A DNA stretch of 64,000 nt. Source: an uncultured Altererythrobacter sp. Lineage in GTDB: Bacteria > Pseudomonadota > Alphaproteobacteria > Sphingomonadales > Sphingomonadaceae. This document shows positions 38,560 to 47,173 of the stretch, piece by piece. Each line of letters opens with the position of its first letter. Positions within the stretch are counted from its first letter, which is position 1. Location of the stretch: positions 38,085 through 102,084 of the forward strand of contig CAJXNC010000011.1 in NCBI GenBank assembly GCA_913056125.1, read 5' to 3'. The position numbers and the translations under genes are program-made. Under the pieces are notes generated by a model, which did no database searches, had not been told where the DNA came from, and worked only from the letters and a program-made list of their open reading frames with translations.

Positions 38560-39216
38560 CTAGTTGAGTCTGTAAACGATTGTGAGCGAATCCCGGCCGG
38601 TGGTCGGGTTGCCGGCAGCGTCAAGCGCCGGGTCGTAGCGCGCGTAACGCTCCATCCCTTCGCATGCTGCGTCATCGAGAATGGGCTCGCCACTCGAACC
38701 GGTCACGGTGCACGATTGCACGCGTCCCTCAGCATTGATGACCACGCTCACGCCAACATTGCCTTCGATCTCGCGGCGAACCGCGCGGCTCGGATAGGCT
38801 TCCTGGATACGGGCGGCCCAGCGATTGAAGTTATCGCGTTCGGCTGCGCGCGCCAGGGAAGGCGGTGGCGGTGGTGCCGGTGGTGCCGGCGGCGGCACGA
38901 TAAGGACCGGAGGCGCAGGCGGCGGAATATTCTGCTGCGTGCGGATCGGCGGCGGTGCCGGTGCGATGTTGATCGGCGGCGGCGGCGCGACAGGCGGCGG
39001 CGGCACCGTTTCAGGTTCGGGAGGCGGGGGCGGCGGCTCCTCCGGCTCCGGTTCAGGCTCTTCAATATCCACCGTGGTCACGCGCTGTACGACCTCTTTA
39101 ACCGCCGAAATGGCGAGGCCGCTGATCAGCAAATAACCGACCGCAACGTGGATCAGGGCAACGATGACAATCGACGTAATTCGACTGCCGCTCATCTCTT
39201 GGTCAGCGTAAGCCAT
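38560..39216 (-). CDS. tonB: TonB energy transducer
   Basis: A 218-residue TonB: a short cytosolic part, one transmembrane helix (about residues 13-32), a long proline-rich periplasmic spacer (about 50-120) starting with EEPEPEPEEPPPP, and a C-terminal TonB domain with PSRAVRREIEGNVGVSVVINAEGRV. The start at 39216 (MAYADQ) is chosen by family similarity; in-frame ATGs at 39234 and 39240 remain possible. It opens the tonB-exbB-exbD-exbD transcript. Confidence 0.9.
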   Translation of the reverse strand: MAYADQEMSGSRITSIVIVALIHVAVGYLLISGLAISAVKEVVQRVTTVDIEEPEPEPEEPPPPPPEPETVPPPPVAPPPPINIAPAPPPIRTQQNIPPPAPPVLIVPPPAPPAPPPPPSLARAAERDNFNRWAARIQEAYPSRAVRREIEGNVGVSVVINAEGRVQSCTVTGSSGEPILDDAACEGMERYARYDPALDAAGNPTTGRDSLTIVYRLN

Positions 39217-39540
39217 CCAGTCCCATAACTCCATTTCCATCCGCCGGACCATGTCCGGCCTTCGCAACATTTAGTGGGCACTGGCCCCCTGCTGCATCGA
39301 AAGTTCCACTCTGTCGACGGAGAGCGGATGAGGTTTGGCTGATGCCAATCCCCAAAAAGCAGACCTTCGGTATTATCTTATCCACAAGGTCCGTTCCGGG
39401 CGGGTCTTAACGGCGAAGAACGGCAGGGGCAATCGCTTTATCGGTTAAGGAGCGATTCACTTGTCTCCGCCGCTTTATAGACGACGTGCAGCCCGATATA
39501 GGGCAGTTCCGCACAGGATTGCAGGAGGCAGGAGCAAGCA
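39217..39540. other. Divergent promoter region of tonB and a secreted protein
   Basis: These 324 bases separate two divergent genes. One perfect DnaA-box-like nonamer, TTATCCACA, lies at 39378-39386; a single copy is probably chance. I see no clear Fur-type palindrome or RNA gene. No convincing -35/-10 pair was found. Confidence 0.45.
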
Positions 39541-40386
39541 ATGAAAGTCCAGGGCCGATTCTCTCGAATGGCACAGATGGCGGCTGCAACCGCTGCACTG
39601 GCGAGTGTTTTTGCCTTTCCTGCCAAGGCCCAACAGCTCCCTGCCTCACCCACCTATGTCGACCTGATCGAGATGTCGCGTGCCGCCAATATCGTTGCCC
39701 GCATCGCTATCGAAGAGCAGATCACGGTTCCGCCCGAACGCGCGCCGGACGTCGCTCCCGGGCAGGTCAGGCTTTACATCGAAGCGCTCACGCAGGCCCT
39801 CTTGGGCGGCAGCGTGCCGGTTGGCGAATCGCTTGTCTTCCTTGTCGACCAGCCGCTCGATTTCGAAGGTGACGCTCCCGACATTGAAGAAATGAGCTTC
39901 CTCGTCTTCGCCCGCGCCGTGCCCGGCCGACCGGGCGAGATCCAGCTGGTGGGCGGCAATTCCTTCCTGCCCGACACGCCCCGGATCGAACAACGCATCC
40001 GCATGGTGCTGACGCAGCTGGCCACGGAGACCATGCCGCCACAGGTCACCGGCGTTCGCGAGGTCATATCGGTACCGGGCAATCTTGCCGGTGAATCGGA
40101 AACGCAGATCTTCCTTGAAACGCAGGGTGGCGCCCCGGTTTCGCTCAATGTCCTGCGCCGGCCTGGCATGCGCCCGCAATGGGGCGTTTCATGGACCGAG
40201 ATCGTCGACCAGGCTGCGAGGCCGCCCGAGCCAGAGACGCTGCAATGGTATTCGCTGGCCTGCTTCCTGCCTGAGCGGCTTCCGGATGAGAGCTTTCTGC
40301 AGGCCGACCGCGATTCCCAGGCACGGGCGCGGGAAGATTACGGCCTGATCCAGGACCAGCTCGGACCCTGCGCCCGCAGTCGCTGA
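39541..40386 (+). CDS. Secreted protein of unknown function
   Basis: A 281-residue protein with a signal peptide (cleavage likely after FAFPAKA, about residue 30) and no further membrane segment. The mature part is moderately acidic with two Cys near the C-terminus (ACFLPE near 241 and GPCARS near 278), which could form a disulfide. I do not recognise a family, though similar proteins are likely in related sphingomonads. It starts after GGAGGCAGGAG and lies upstream of hom. Confidence 0.75.
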   Translation: MKVQGRFSRMAQMAAATAALASVFAFPAKAQQLPASPTYVDLIEMSRAANIVARIAIEEQITVPPERAPDVAPGQVRLYIEALTQALLGGSVPVGESLVFLVDQPLDFEGDAPDIEEMSFLVFARAVPGRPGEIQLVGGNSFLPDTPRIEQRIRMVLTQLATETMPPQVTGVREVISVPGNLAGESETQIFLETQGGAPVSLNVLRRPGMRPQWGVSWTEIVDQAARPPEPETLQWYSLACFLPERLPDESFLQADRDSQARAREDYGLIQDQLGPCARSR

Positions 40387-40474
40387 CCGCGCCAGCCATC
40401 TAGCCCCTAGCCAAGCGCGAGCAGGGGCACTAACGCGGCGCGCCGTAAGACACATTGCAGGACCTTCGGGGGAA

Positions 40475-41782
40475 TTGATGAGCGCACCGCTTCGTATCGC
40501 ATTGGCAGGCCTCGGCACGGTCGGGGCCGGGGTAATCCGCCTGCTCGAGACGAATGGCGAGCTGATTGCCCAGCGCGCGGGCCGCGAGATCCAGGTCACG
40601 GCCGTTTGCGCGCGCGATCGCAGCAAGGACCGGGGCATCGACCTTTCTCCCTATGCCTGGGAAGATGACATGACGGCGCTTGCTGCGCGCGACGATGTCG
40701 ATGTGGTGGTGGAATTGGTCGGCGGATCGGACGGACCTGCGCTCGCCCTTGCGCGCAATGCCCTGAATGGCGGCAAGCACCTCGTCACCGCGAACAAGGC
40801 GATGATCGCGCATCACGGCATGGAATTGGCCAGCGTCGCCGAGGCCGGCAATGCTGCGCTCAAGTTCGAGGCGGCGGTTGCCGGGGGCATCCCGGTGATC
40901 AAGGGGCTGGGCGAAGGCGCCGCAGCCAATGCCATCGACCGCCTCTATGGCATCCTCAACGGCACCTGCAATTACATCCTCAGCCAGATGGAAAGCACCG
41001 GCGCGGATTTCGGCGACGTTCTCAAGGACGCCCAGGAACTGGGTTACGCCGAGGCAGACCCGACCTTCGATATCGAAGGCGTCGATGCTGCGCACAAGCT
41101 CGCCATCCTTGCTTCGATCGCCTTCGGCACGAAGCTCGATTTCGGTGCGGTGGACATTTCCGGCATCACCAAGATCCGTGCGGCAGACATCGCCCAAGCC
41201 GATGCGCTGGGCTATGTCATCCGCCTGCTCGGTACGGCCGACGTCGATACCGGCTCGGGCGAGAAGAGGCTGCTCCAGCGCGTGCAGCCCTATCTCGTAT
41301 CCAAGGAGCATCCGCTCGCCGCGGTCGACGGGCCGACCAATGCCGTGGTGCTCGAATGCAATTTCGCCGGGCGCCTGCTGTTCGAAGGTGCGGGTGCGGG
41401 CGATGGGCCGACCGCCAGCGCAGTCGTCGCCGATATCGTCGATATCGCACGCGGCAATTTCGGGGCGCCCTTCTCGCTCCCGGCCGGTGCCCTGCAACCC
41501 GCAGCGCCAGCCGATCCGGGCAATCGCCTGAGCCGCTTCTACATGCGCTTCGTGGTGGCCGACCGCCTGGGCGTGCTGGCGGAAATCACGGCAGCGATGC
41601 GCGATGCGGGCGTTTCGATCGAAAGCATGATCCAGCATGGCCACCCCGAAGAGGGCGGAGACGTGCTGGTGGCCATTGTCAGCCATGAAGGTCCGGAAAG
41701 CGGCGTGTCTGCCGCACTCGACCTGCTCGATGGATCGCCCAGCCTGTCCGAGGCCCCGCTGGTCATGCGCTTGCTAGGATAG
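40475..41782 (+). CDS. hom: Homoserine dehydrogenase
   Basis: A 435-residue NAD(P)-dependent enzyme of threonine/methionine synthesis. It has the Rossmann start RIALAGLGTVGAGVI near residue 5, KHLVTANKAMIAHHG, and GILNGTCNYILSQME in the substrate domain with the ADPTFDIEGVDAAHK signature. A C-terminal ACT domain (about 350-430) provides feedback control by threonine. Length is typical. Confidence 0.96.
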   Translation: MMSAPLRIALAGLGTVGAGVIRLLETNGELIAQRAGREIQVTAVCARDRSKDRGIDLSPYAWEDDMTALAARDDVDVVVELVGGSDGPALALARNALNGGKHLVTANKAMIAHHGMELASVAEAGNAALKFEAAVAGGIPVIKGLGEGAAANAIDRLYGILNGTCNYILSQMESTGADFGDVLKDAQELGYAEADPTFDIEGVDAAHKLAILASIAFGTKLDFGAVDISGITKIRAADIAQADALGYVIRLLGTADVDTGSGEKRLLQRVQPYLVSKEHPLAAVDGPTNAVVLECNFAGRLLFEGAGAGDGPTASAVVADIVDIARGNFGAPFSLPAGALQPAAPADPGNRLSRFYMRFVVADRLGVLAEITAAMRDAGVSIESMIQHGHPEEGGDVLVAIVSHEGPESGVSAALDLLDGSPSLSEAPLVMRLLG

Positions 41783-41823
41783 GCTTCGAAGTACTGGGAT
41801 CGGTGTGCGACCAGCACACCGCG

Positions 41824-41844
41824 AGGCCGACCGGCCGTCCGCAG
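41824..41844. repeat. Dispersed intergenic repeat, copy C
   Basis: The core AGGCCGACCGGCCGTCCGCAG matches the reverse complement of 10411-10432 and nearly matches 2226-2246. It lies in the 125 bases between the convergent hom and 42-kb genes, next to the hairpin-like CGCTCCGCAGCGAAGCGGAG. Confidence 0.6.
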
Positions 41845-41907
41845 GCGCTCCGCAGCGAAGCGGAGGGACAGCGCCGAGGAGTTCAGGCGGATGCCTGAAC
41901 ACACACA

Positions 41908-42453
41908 TCAGGGCCCGTAGACCCCGTCCTCGAGACCGGCGGAAACGTCCTCGCCATAGCTGGCCCGCCGTTCTTCCTGTTCCTCGGCTTCGCGCTCGGC
42001 AATGGCATCCGAATCGGTCGGTCCGCCGTAAAGCCGCGCCGCGTCCGATCCTTCGGGCGTTTCGGGGATGGCGTCGAAATCCATCATGAAGGCGGGAGGC
42101 GGAACGCTGCCAAGGCCGGAGGCGCAGAAGGCACTGGCCTCGCAAGGCGGAATACCGTCGACATTGGGCGCACGCGGCGCACCGCTACCCGTCACTTCGG
42201 TGTCGGCGCGTGTAGGCCGTTCGAACAAATAGCGCGATGAATCCTGCTTCTCCTCGCACACCACGATCGTGTCGGGATCGGCCTCGATATCGTCGCAGGG
42301 ATCGACATCTTCCTCGAGCTCCAGCCGCCAGAAATCCTCGGCATTGGACAGCGCTTCCACAGCGTCGATCCGCCCGGTTTCCTGTGCTCCTGCCGGGCAG
42401 GCGAAGAGCGTTGCAGCACAAAATGCGACGCTTCGCCCCACCTTTCTCGACAT
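41908..42453 (-). CDS. Secreted acidic protein of unknown function
   Basis: A 181-residue protein with a signal peptide ending in FACPAGA (about residue 23). The mature protein is strongly acidic, with two Cys pairs (PCDDIEADPDTIVVCEEK and PPCEASAFCAS), so disulfides are likely in the periplasm. The C-terminus is a charged EEQEERR helix. I do not recognise a family. It is divergent from glpX, 56 bases away. Confidence 0.75.
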   Translation of the reverse strand: MSRKVGRSVAFCAATLFACPAGAQETGRIDAVEALSNAEDFWRLELEEDVDPCDDIEADPDTIVVCEEKQDSSRYLFERPTRADTEVTGSGAPRAPNVDGIPPCEASAFCASGLGSVPPPAFMMDFDAIPETPEGSDAARLYGGPTDSDAIAEREAEEQEERRASYGEDVSAGLEDGVYGP

Positions 42454-42509
42454 CGCAATCTCCCCACCCTAAGCGGTGCCGCAACATCGAATTGGGGAGT
42501 GAATCGCCC

Positions 42510-43505
42510 ATGAACGCAGTGGCAGAATCAGCCGAATACACGATCGACCGCGCGCTTGTACTTGAATTCGTGCGGGTTACCGAAGCGGCGGCGATCGCGG
42601 CCTCGCGGCAGATCGGCCGGGGCGATGAGAATGCCGCCGATGCCGCTGCGGTAGAGGCGATGCGCTCGGCGCTGGACGAAATGTCCATCCATGGCCGCGT
42701 GGTCATCGGCGAGGGCGAGCGCGACAATGCTCCCATGCTCTATCTCGGTGAAGAAGTCGGCTGTGCGCGGGAAGCGGGACCAGACATCGATATCGCCGTC
42801 GATCCGCTGGAGGGCACTACGCTGACCGCCAAGGGCGGCTCCAATGCGCTGTCCGTGCTCGCGGCCGCCGGGCGTGATTGCCTGCTCAATGCGCCAGATA
42901 TCTATATGGAGAAGATCGCCGTCGGACCGGGCTATCCGGCGGGAATCGTCGGCCTTGGCCGTGAGCCGGAGGACAATGTCCGTGCGTTGGCAGAGGCCAA
43001 GGGCGTCAAGCCCTCGGAATTGATGATCTGCGTGCTCGACAGGCCGCGTCACGGAGATCTGGTAAGTCGGCTGCGCGCGCTGGGTTGCGGCATTCATCTC
43101 ATTTCCGATGGCGATATTGCGGGTGTCATTGCCACCACCCAGCCCGATACCGGGATCGACATGTATATGGGATCGGGCGGAGCGCCCGAAGGCGTCCTCG
43201 CAGCAGCGGCCCTGCGCTGCATTGGCGGCCAGTTCGAAGGTCGGCTGATCTACCGCAACGAGGATGACCGGCGGAAGGCGCGGTCCTGCGAGATCGAGGA
43301 CCTCGACCGCATCTACAAGATCGACGAGCTGGCGCGCGGCGACTGCATCTTCACCGCCACCGGGGTAACTTCGGGCTCCATGCTGGGTGGGGTTTCGCGC
43401 CGCCGCAGCCCCGATGGCAGCAATGTGGTGACGACGCACAGCGTGGTCATGCGGGCCAGCACCAGGACGGTGCGCTGGATTCGCAGCGACTATCGCCATT
43501 CCTGA
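42510..43505 (+). CDS. glpX: Class II fructose-1,6-bisphosphatase
   Basis: A 331-residue gluconeogenic phosphatase of the GlpX type. Metal and phosphate binding is seen in VIGEGERDNAPMLYLGEEVG (residues 65-84) and AVDPLEGTT (97-104). Length and order are standard. The ATG at 42510 has TTGGGGAG upstream; a longer in-frame reading overlaps the divergent gene and lacks family similarity. Confidence 0.95.
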   Translation: MNAVAESAEYTIDRALVLEFVRVTEAAAIAASRQIGRGDENAADAAAVEAMRSALDEMSIHGRVVIGEGERDNAPMLYLGEEVGCAREAGPDIDIAVDPLEGTTLTAKGGSNALSVLAAAGRDCLLNAPDIYMEKIAVGPGYPAGIVGLGREPEDNVRALAEAKGVKPSELMICVLDRPRHGDLVSRLRALGCGIHLISDGDIAGVIATTQPDTGIDMYMGSGGAPEGVLAAAALRCIGGQFEGRLIYRNEDDRRKARSCEIEDLDRIYKIDELARGDCIFTATGVTSGSMLGGVSRRRSPDGSNVVTTHSVVMRASTRTVRWIRSDYRHS

Positions 43506-43611
43506 CAAGCATTTCCCCAGCGCGGCCAATCGTACCGGTTGCAATCATGTGACGCTGGGCTAGAGCCGGGCGAACAGCGAATCCACGGCGAATAACTGGA
43601 GAGGCCAGCCC

Positions 43612-44547
43612 ATGAAGATCATGTCCGGCAATGCCAACCTGCCGCTCGCGCGCGCAATTGCCGGCTATCTCGAAGTGCCGCTTACCGATGCCAGCGTGCG
43701 CCGTTTCGCCGACGAGGAAATCTTCGTCGAGATTCATGAGAATGTCCGCGGCGAGGATGTCTTCCTCCTCCAGTCGACCAGCTTCCCGGCCAATGACAAT
43801 CTGATGGAGCTGCTGATCTGCATCGATGCGCTCAAGCGTGCATCGGCCAGCCGCATTACCGCCGTGGTGCCCTATTTCGGCTATGGCCGGCAGGACCGGA
43901 AGCCCGGCCCGCGTACGCCGATCTCGGCCAAGCTGGTTGCCAACCTCATTACCGAGGCAGGTGCCGACCGCGTGCTTTCGGTCGATCTCCATGCCGGGCA
44001 GATCCAGGGCTTCTTCGATATCCCGACCGACAATCTCTATGCCGCGCCGGTCATGGCTGCCGACATCCAGGCCCGCTATGGCGGCGAAGACCTGATGGTC
44101 GTCTCCCCCGACGTCGGCGGCGTGGTGCGCGCGCGCGCGCTGGCCAAACGGCTCGACAACGCTCCGCTGGCCATCGTCGACAAGCGTCGCGAAAGGCCGG
44201 GCGAGAGCGAGGTCATGAACATCATCGGCGAGGTGAAGGGGCGCAACTGCATCCTCATCGACGACATCATCGATTCGGGGGGAACGCTGTGCAACGCCGC
44301 GCAGGCGCTGCTCGATGCCGGGGCCAAGAGCGTGGCCGCCTATATTACCCACGGCGTGCTCTCGGGCGGCGCGGTGGCGCGGATCGACAAGAGCTGCATG
44401 ACCGAGCTGGTCATTACCGACACTATCCTGCCGACCGATGCGGCCAAGGATTCGGCCAAGATTCGTGTCCTGACCATCGCCCCGCTGGTGGGTGAGGCGG
44501 TGCGCCGCATCGCCGATGAAAGCTCGGTCTCGAGCCTGTTCGACTAG
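43612..44547 (+). CDS. prs: Ribose-phosphate pyrophosphokinase
   Basis: A 311-residue enzyme making PRPP from ribose-5-P and ATP. Signatures are [15 protein letters not shown] (near residue 4), [33 protein letters not shown], and the PRPP loop [19 protein letters not shown] candidate promoter TTGCAA-16-TAGAGC (43539-43566) lies just upstream. RBS is GGAGAGG. The product feeds purE/purK and apt encoded elsewhere in the window. Confidence 0.96.
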   Translation: MKIMSGNANLPLARAIAGYLEVPLTDASVRRFADEEIFVEIHENVRGEDVFLLQSTSFPANDNLMELLICIDALKRASASRITAVVPYFGYGRQDRKPGPRTPISAKLVANLITEAGADRVLSVDLHAGQIQGFFDIPTDNLYAAPVMAADIQARYGGEDLMVVSPDVGGVVRARALAKRLDNAPLAIVDKRRERPGESEVMNIIGEVKGRNCILIDDIIDSGGTLCNAAQALLDAGAKSVAAYITHGVLSGGAVARIDKSCMTELVITDTILPTDAAKDSAKIRVLTIAPLVGEAVRRIADESSVSSLFD

Positions 44548-44548
44548 G

Positions 44549-45007
44549 ATGCAGGGCAGGACATTCTGGATGGTGGTGAGCGGGGTCCTGGCCCTGGCTC
44601 TCTTCCTCATGCTCAGTGTCAAGATCCAGGACCCGGCCGATCCCGATTTGATCGCCGCAGACCAAGTCTATCTTCCGCCTATGGGTTCGAACCAGGTTTT
44701 CCGCGAGGAGACCGGTGCTGCCGAGGGGCATGAACTGATCGTGGCGGATTTGCGCCTGCCGCCCAACGCGGTGGGTGAGGCGCATTACCATCCATGGCAG
44801 GAATATCTCTATGTCATCGGCGGCAGCGCCGTGCTGGACATAGAAGGCATGGAGCCGCGCGAACTGGTCGCGGGCGAGACCTATGTCATCCCGGCAGAAG
44901 TCGTGCATACGCCGCGCGCGGGCCCCGATGGCATCCGCGCAATGATCATGCGTGTGCATAATGAAGGTGACCCGGTCTCTGTGCCGGTCGAGGTCCCCGC
45001 CGAATGA
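44549..45007 (+). CDS. Membrane-anchored cupin-domain protein
   Basis: A 152-residue protein with one N-terminal hydrophobic segment (about residues 5-22) and a single cupin. The first cupin motif is AHYHPWQEYLYVIGGSAVLDI; the second is YVIPAEVVHTPRAG. The His/Glu set suggests metal binding. No substrate can be read. It lies 1 base after prs and overlaps the hisN-like gene by 4 bases. Confidence 0.85.
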   Translation: MQGRTFWMVVSGVLALALFLMLSVKIQDPADPDLIAADQVYLPPMGSNQVFREETGAAEGHELIVADLRLPPNAVGEAHYHPWQEYLYVIGGSAVLDIEGMEPRELVAGETYVIPAEVVHTPRAGPDGIRAMIMRVHNEGDPVSVPVEVPAE

Positions 45008-45789
45008 ACCTCGCCGCTGAAATCGCGCTGGCGCATCGGCTGGCGGATGCAGCGCGCGCTGAGATTCTCCCGCATTTCCGCACACCGCTCGATCCAGAGG
45101 CGAAGGGCGATGAAACGCCCGTCACCATTGCCGATCGCAATGCCGAAGAGGCCATGCGCCGTATCCTCAAGGCCGAGGTGCCGCAGGACGGCGTCGTGGG
45201 TGAGGAGTTCGGCGCGGAGCAAGGGCGCTCCGGTCGCCAATGGGTGCTCGATCCGATCGATGGCACGACCAGCTTCATCGCCGGGCGGGCGATCTTCGGG
45301 ACGCTGATCGCGCTCCTGGTGGACGGCTTTCCCGTGCTCGGTCTGATCGACCAGCCCATACAGCAGGAGCGCTGGCTGGGGGTAGCGGGTGAGGGCACGA
45401 CCCTGAACGGCAAGCCCGTTTCCACGCGCCATTGCCGCGAACTCGCCAGTGCCGCGATTGGCACCACCGGGCCGCAATATTTCAGCCGGGAAGAGGGCGA
45501 TGTCTTCATGGCGCTCGCCGGCCAGACCGCGCACAAGCGCATGGTGATGGGCGGGGATTGCTACAATTACGCCCTGCTCGCTTCAGGTCATCTCGACCTG
45601 GTCTGCGAGGCGGGCCTCAAGCTCTATGATTTCGCGGCTTTGGTGCCGGTGGTCGAAGGGGCCGGGGGCCTGATGTGCGACTGGCATGGCGAGCCCCTGC
45701 ATGCGGCATCGGACGGCCGCGTGCTGGCGCTGGGCGATCCGGCGCGACTGGAGGACGTGCTCGAGGCCATGGGCGGACATTCGCATTGA
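45004..45789 (+). CDS. Histidinol-phosphatase of the inositol monophosphatase family
   Basis: A 261-residue IMPase-fold phosphatase with metal-binding VGEEFG (residues 65-70) and LDPIDGTTSFI (82-92), plus GGDCYNYALLASGHLDLVCE downstream. It resembles the HisN type used by alphaproteobacteria for the last phosphatase step of histidine synthesis, but other small phosphate esters are possible. It sits between the cupin and gamma-glutamylcyclotransferase-like genes, overlapping both. Confidence 0.85.
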   Translation: MNLAAEIALAHRLADAARAEILPHFRTPLDPEAKGDETPVTIADRNAEEAMRRILKAEVPQDGVVGEEFGAEQGRSGRQWVLDPIDGTTSFIAGRAIFGTLIALLVDGFPVLGLIDQPIQQERWLGVAGEGTTLNGKPVSTRHCRELASAAIGTTGPQYFSREEGDVFMALAGQTAHKRMVMGGDCYNYALLASGHLDLVCEAGLKLYDFAALVPVVEGAGGLMCDWHGEPLHAASDGRVLALGDPARLEDVLEAMGGHSH

Positions 45790-46199
45790 GCGAGAGGCCG
45801 GAGCGCCTGTTCTTCTACGGCGTGCTGATGGGCAAGGTGGCCTCCCCGGCCATCCAGGGCATCCTTGCGGGTATCGCTCCCGGCGTGCCGGCAAGCACTC
45901 GGGGCCTGCTCTACGCCGTACCCGATCCGCGCGGGGCCTATCCGGTGCTTGTTCCGGGCGAAGGTAGGGTAATGGGCATGCTGCACGAGGCGGGCAGCGT
46001 GGACCTTGCTGCGCTCGATGCCTTCGAGGGGTCGGATTATGACCGCCAGCCCGTCGCGGTGGAGCCGGTGAGCGGCGGATCGCGCATGGCCGATGCCTAT
46101 ATCTACCAGTTAGCGCCCCGGCCCGAATTCGTGCCCATCGCGCATGGTGATTTCGCGCGCTGGTTGCGCGAGACTGGAACGCCGCCATTTTCGGACTGA
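45786..46199 (+). CDS. Gamma-glutamylcyclotransferase (AIG2-like) protein
   Basis: A 137-residue AIG2/GGCT-like protein. The signature FFYGVLMGKV is near residue 8, followed by ALDAFEGSDYDRQPV. The start is a TTG at 45786 that overlaps the hisN-like stop (TTGA); earlier in-frame starts run inside the upstream gene. Function is unclear in bacteria; activity toward gamma-glutamyl peptides is possible. Confidence 0.85.
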   Translation: MSERPERLFFYGVLMGKVASPAIQGILAGIAPGVPASTRGLLYAVPDPRGAYPVLVPGEGRVMGMLHEAGSVDLAALDAFEGSDYDRQPVAVEPVSGGSRMADAYIYQLAPRPEFVPIAHGDFARWLRETGTPPFSD

Positions 46200-46343
46200 G
46201 CTTTCCTACATGGGAGCCGGGTGGGCAGGGCAGTCCCGGCTCTTTCACATTGTCGGGATCGCTCGCCATTTGCTCCTATTCGGGAGGAAGGGTTTTCCCT
46301 TCAGGACAGTGTGTCAGGTGTGAGGGGTTAGGCGGATTTCGCC

Positions 46344-46371
46344 TTGCATTTCGGTCCGAAAGCGCTATTTG
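46344..46371 (+). promoter_or_regulatory. Candidate sigma-70 promoter of rpmI-rplT
   Basis: TTGCAT (46344-46349), a 16-base spacer and TATTTG (46366-46371) fit an alphaproteobacterial housekeeping promoter. It lies about 90 bases before the rpmI start in a region without other genes. Confidence 0.45.
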
Positions 46372-46461
46372 CGCGCCCTTCACTGACACGTGATCATCTT
46401 CCGGTCTGGCTGAAAGGGCTGCCAGGGCTGGTTGGACGTGTTTCTGACAAAGGAGACGAAA

Positions 46462-46665
46462 ATGCCCAAGCTGAAGACCAAGAGCGGTGTGAAGAAGCGC
46501 TTCAAGCTCACCGCAAACGGCAAGGTCAAGCACGGTGTGGCCGGCAAGCGCCACCGCCTGATCAGCCACAATGCGAAGTATATCCGCCAGCAGCGCGGGA
46601 CCAAGGTTCTCGCCAAGGCCGACCAGGCCGCGGTGAAGAAATGGGCCCCCTACGGCCTCGATTGA
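46462..46665 (+). CDS. rpmI: 50S ribosomal protein L35
   Basis: A 67-residue, Lys/Arg-rich ribosomal protein with KLKTKSGVKKRFKLTANGKVK at the start and RGTKVLAKAD later. The ATG at 46462 follows AAGGAGACG. A longer in-frame reading upstream is unlikely. It is followed by rplT after 23 bases. Confidence 0.97.
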   Translation: MPKLKTKSGVKKRFKLTANGKVKHGVAGKRHRLISHNAKYIRQQRGTKVLAKADQAAVKKWAPYGLD

Positions 46666-46688
46666 GCCGCAGCTAAGGAGATAGAGAT

Positions 46689-47048
46689 ATGCCTCGCATC
46701 AAACGCGGCGTCACCACGCGCCAGAAGCACAAGCGGATCCTCGACCAGGCCAAGGGCTATCGCGGTCGCCGCAAGAACACCATCCGCGTCGCGCGCCAGG
46801 CCGTCGAAAAGGCCGGCCAGTACGCCTATCGCGACCGCAAGGTTAAGAAGCGCAATTTCCGCGCCCTGTGGATCCAGCGCATCAACGCGGCCGTCCGCGC
46901 CGAAGGCCTGACCTATTCGCAGTTCATGCACGGCGCCAAGCTCGCCGGTATCGAGCTCGACCGTAAGGTCATGGCGGATCTGGCGATGAACGAAGCCGAA
47001 GCCTTTGCCCTGATCATCAAGCAGGCAAAGGAAGCCATTCCCGCCTGA
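46689..47048 (+). CDS. rplT: 50S ribosomal protein L20
   Basis: A 119-residue ribosomal protein with [17 protein letters not shown] at the start and [22 protein letters not shown], both diagnostic of L20. Ends 33 bases before a strong terminator. The pheST genes usual in this neighbourhood follow only after two unrelated genes. Confidence 0.98.
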   Translation: MPRIKRGVTTRQKHKRILDQAKGYRGRRKNTIRVARQAVEKAGQYAYRDRKVKKRNFRALWIQRINAAVRAEGLTYSQFMHGAKLAGIELDRKVMADLAMNEAEAFALIIKQAKEAIPA

Positions 47049-47080
47049 TCGATCGGGCGCAGTAATTGGCCAATGGAAAA

Positions 47081-47119
47081 GGGCGCGGCTGGCTTTGTCC
47101 AACCGCGCCCTTCCTTTTT
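47081..47119 (+). terminator. Intrinsic terminator of rpmI-rplT
   Basis: GGGCGCGG pairs with CCGCGCCC across a 14-base loop, followed by TTCCTTTTT. It ends the plus-strand transcript about 30 bases past rplT. Confidence 0.85.
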
Positions 47120-47173
47120 CCCGCAAGGCCTGGGAGAGAGGTCGTGAACTCCTTCGGTCCCGCGGGAGGACTC

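Noticed and set aside
38860..39070. Low-complexity G/C repeats on the plus strand
   Set aside because: These are the coding sequence of the TonB proline-rich spacer, not an independent repeat.
39378..39386. A perfect DnaA-box nonamer TTATCCACA
   Set aside because: Only one copy in the intergenic region (another, TGTGGATAA at 4852-4860, is inside ileS). A single box without an AT-rich element or clustering is not evidence of an origin.
46200..46461. A ribosomal-protein leader with an L20 or translation factor element before rpmI
   Set aside because: No infC gene or L20-binding pseudoknot can be seen; only a candidate promoter is supported.
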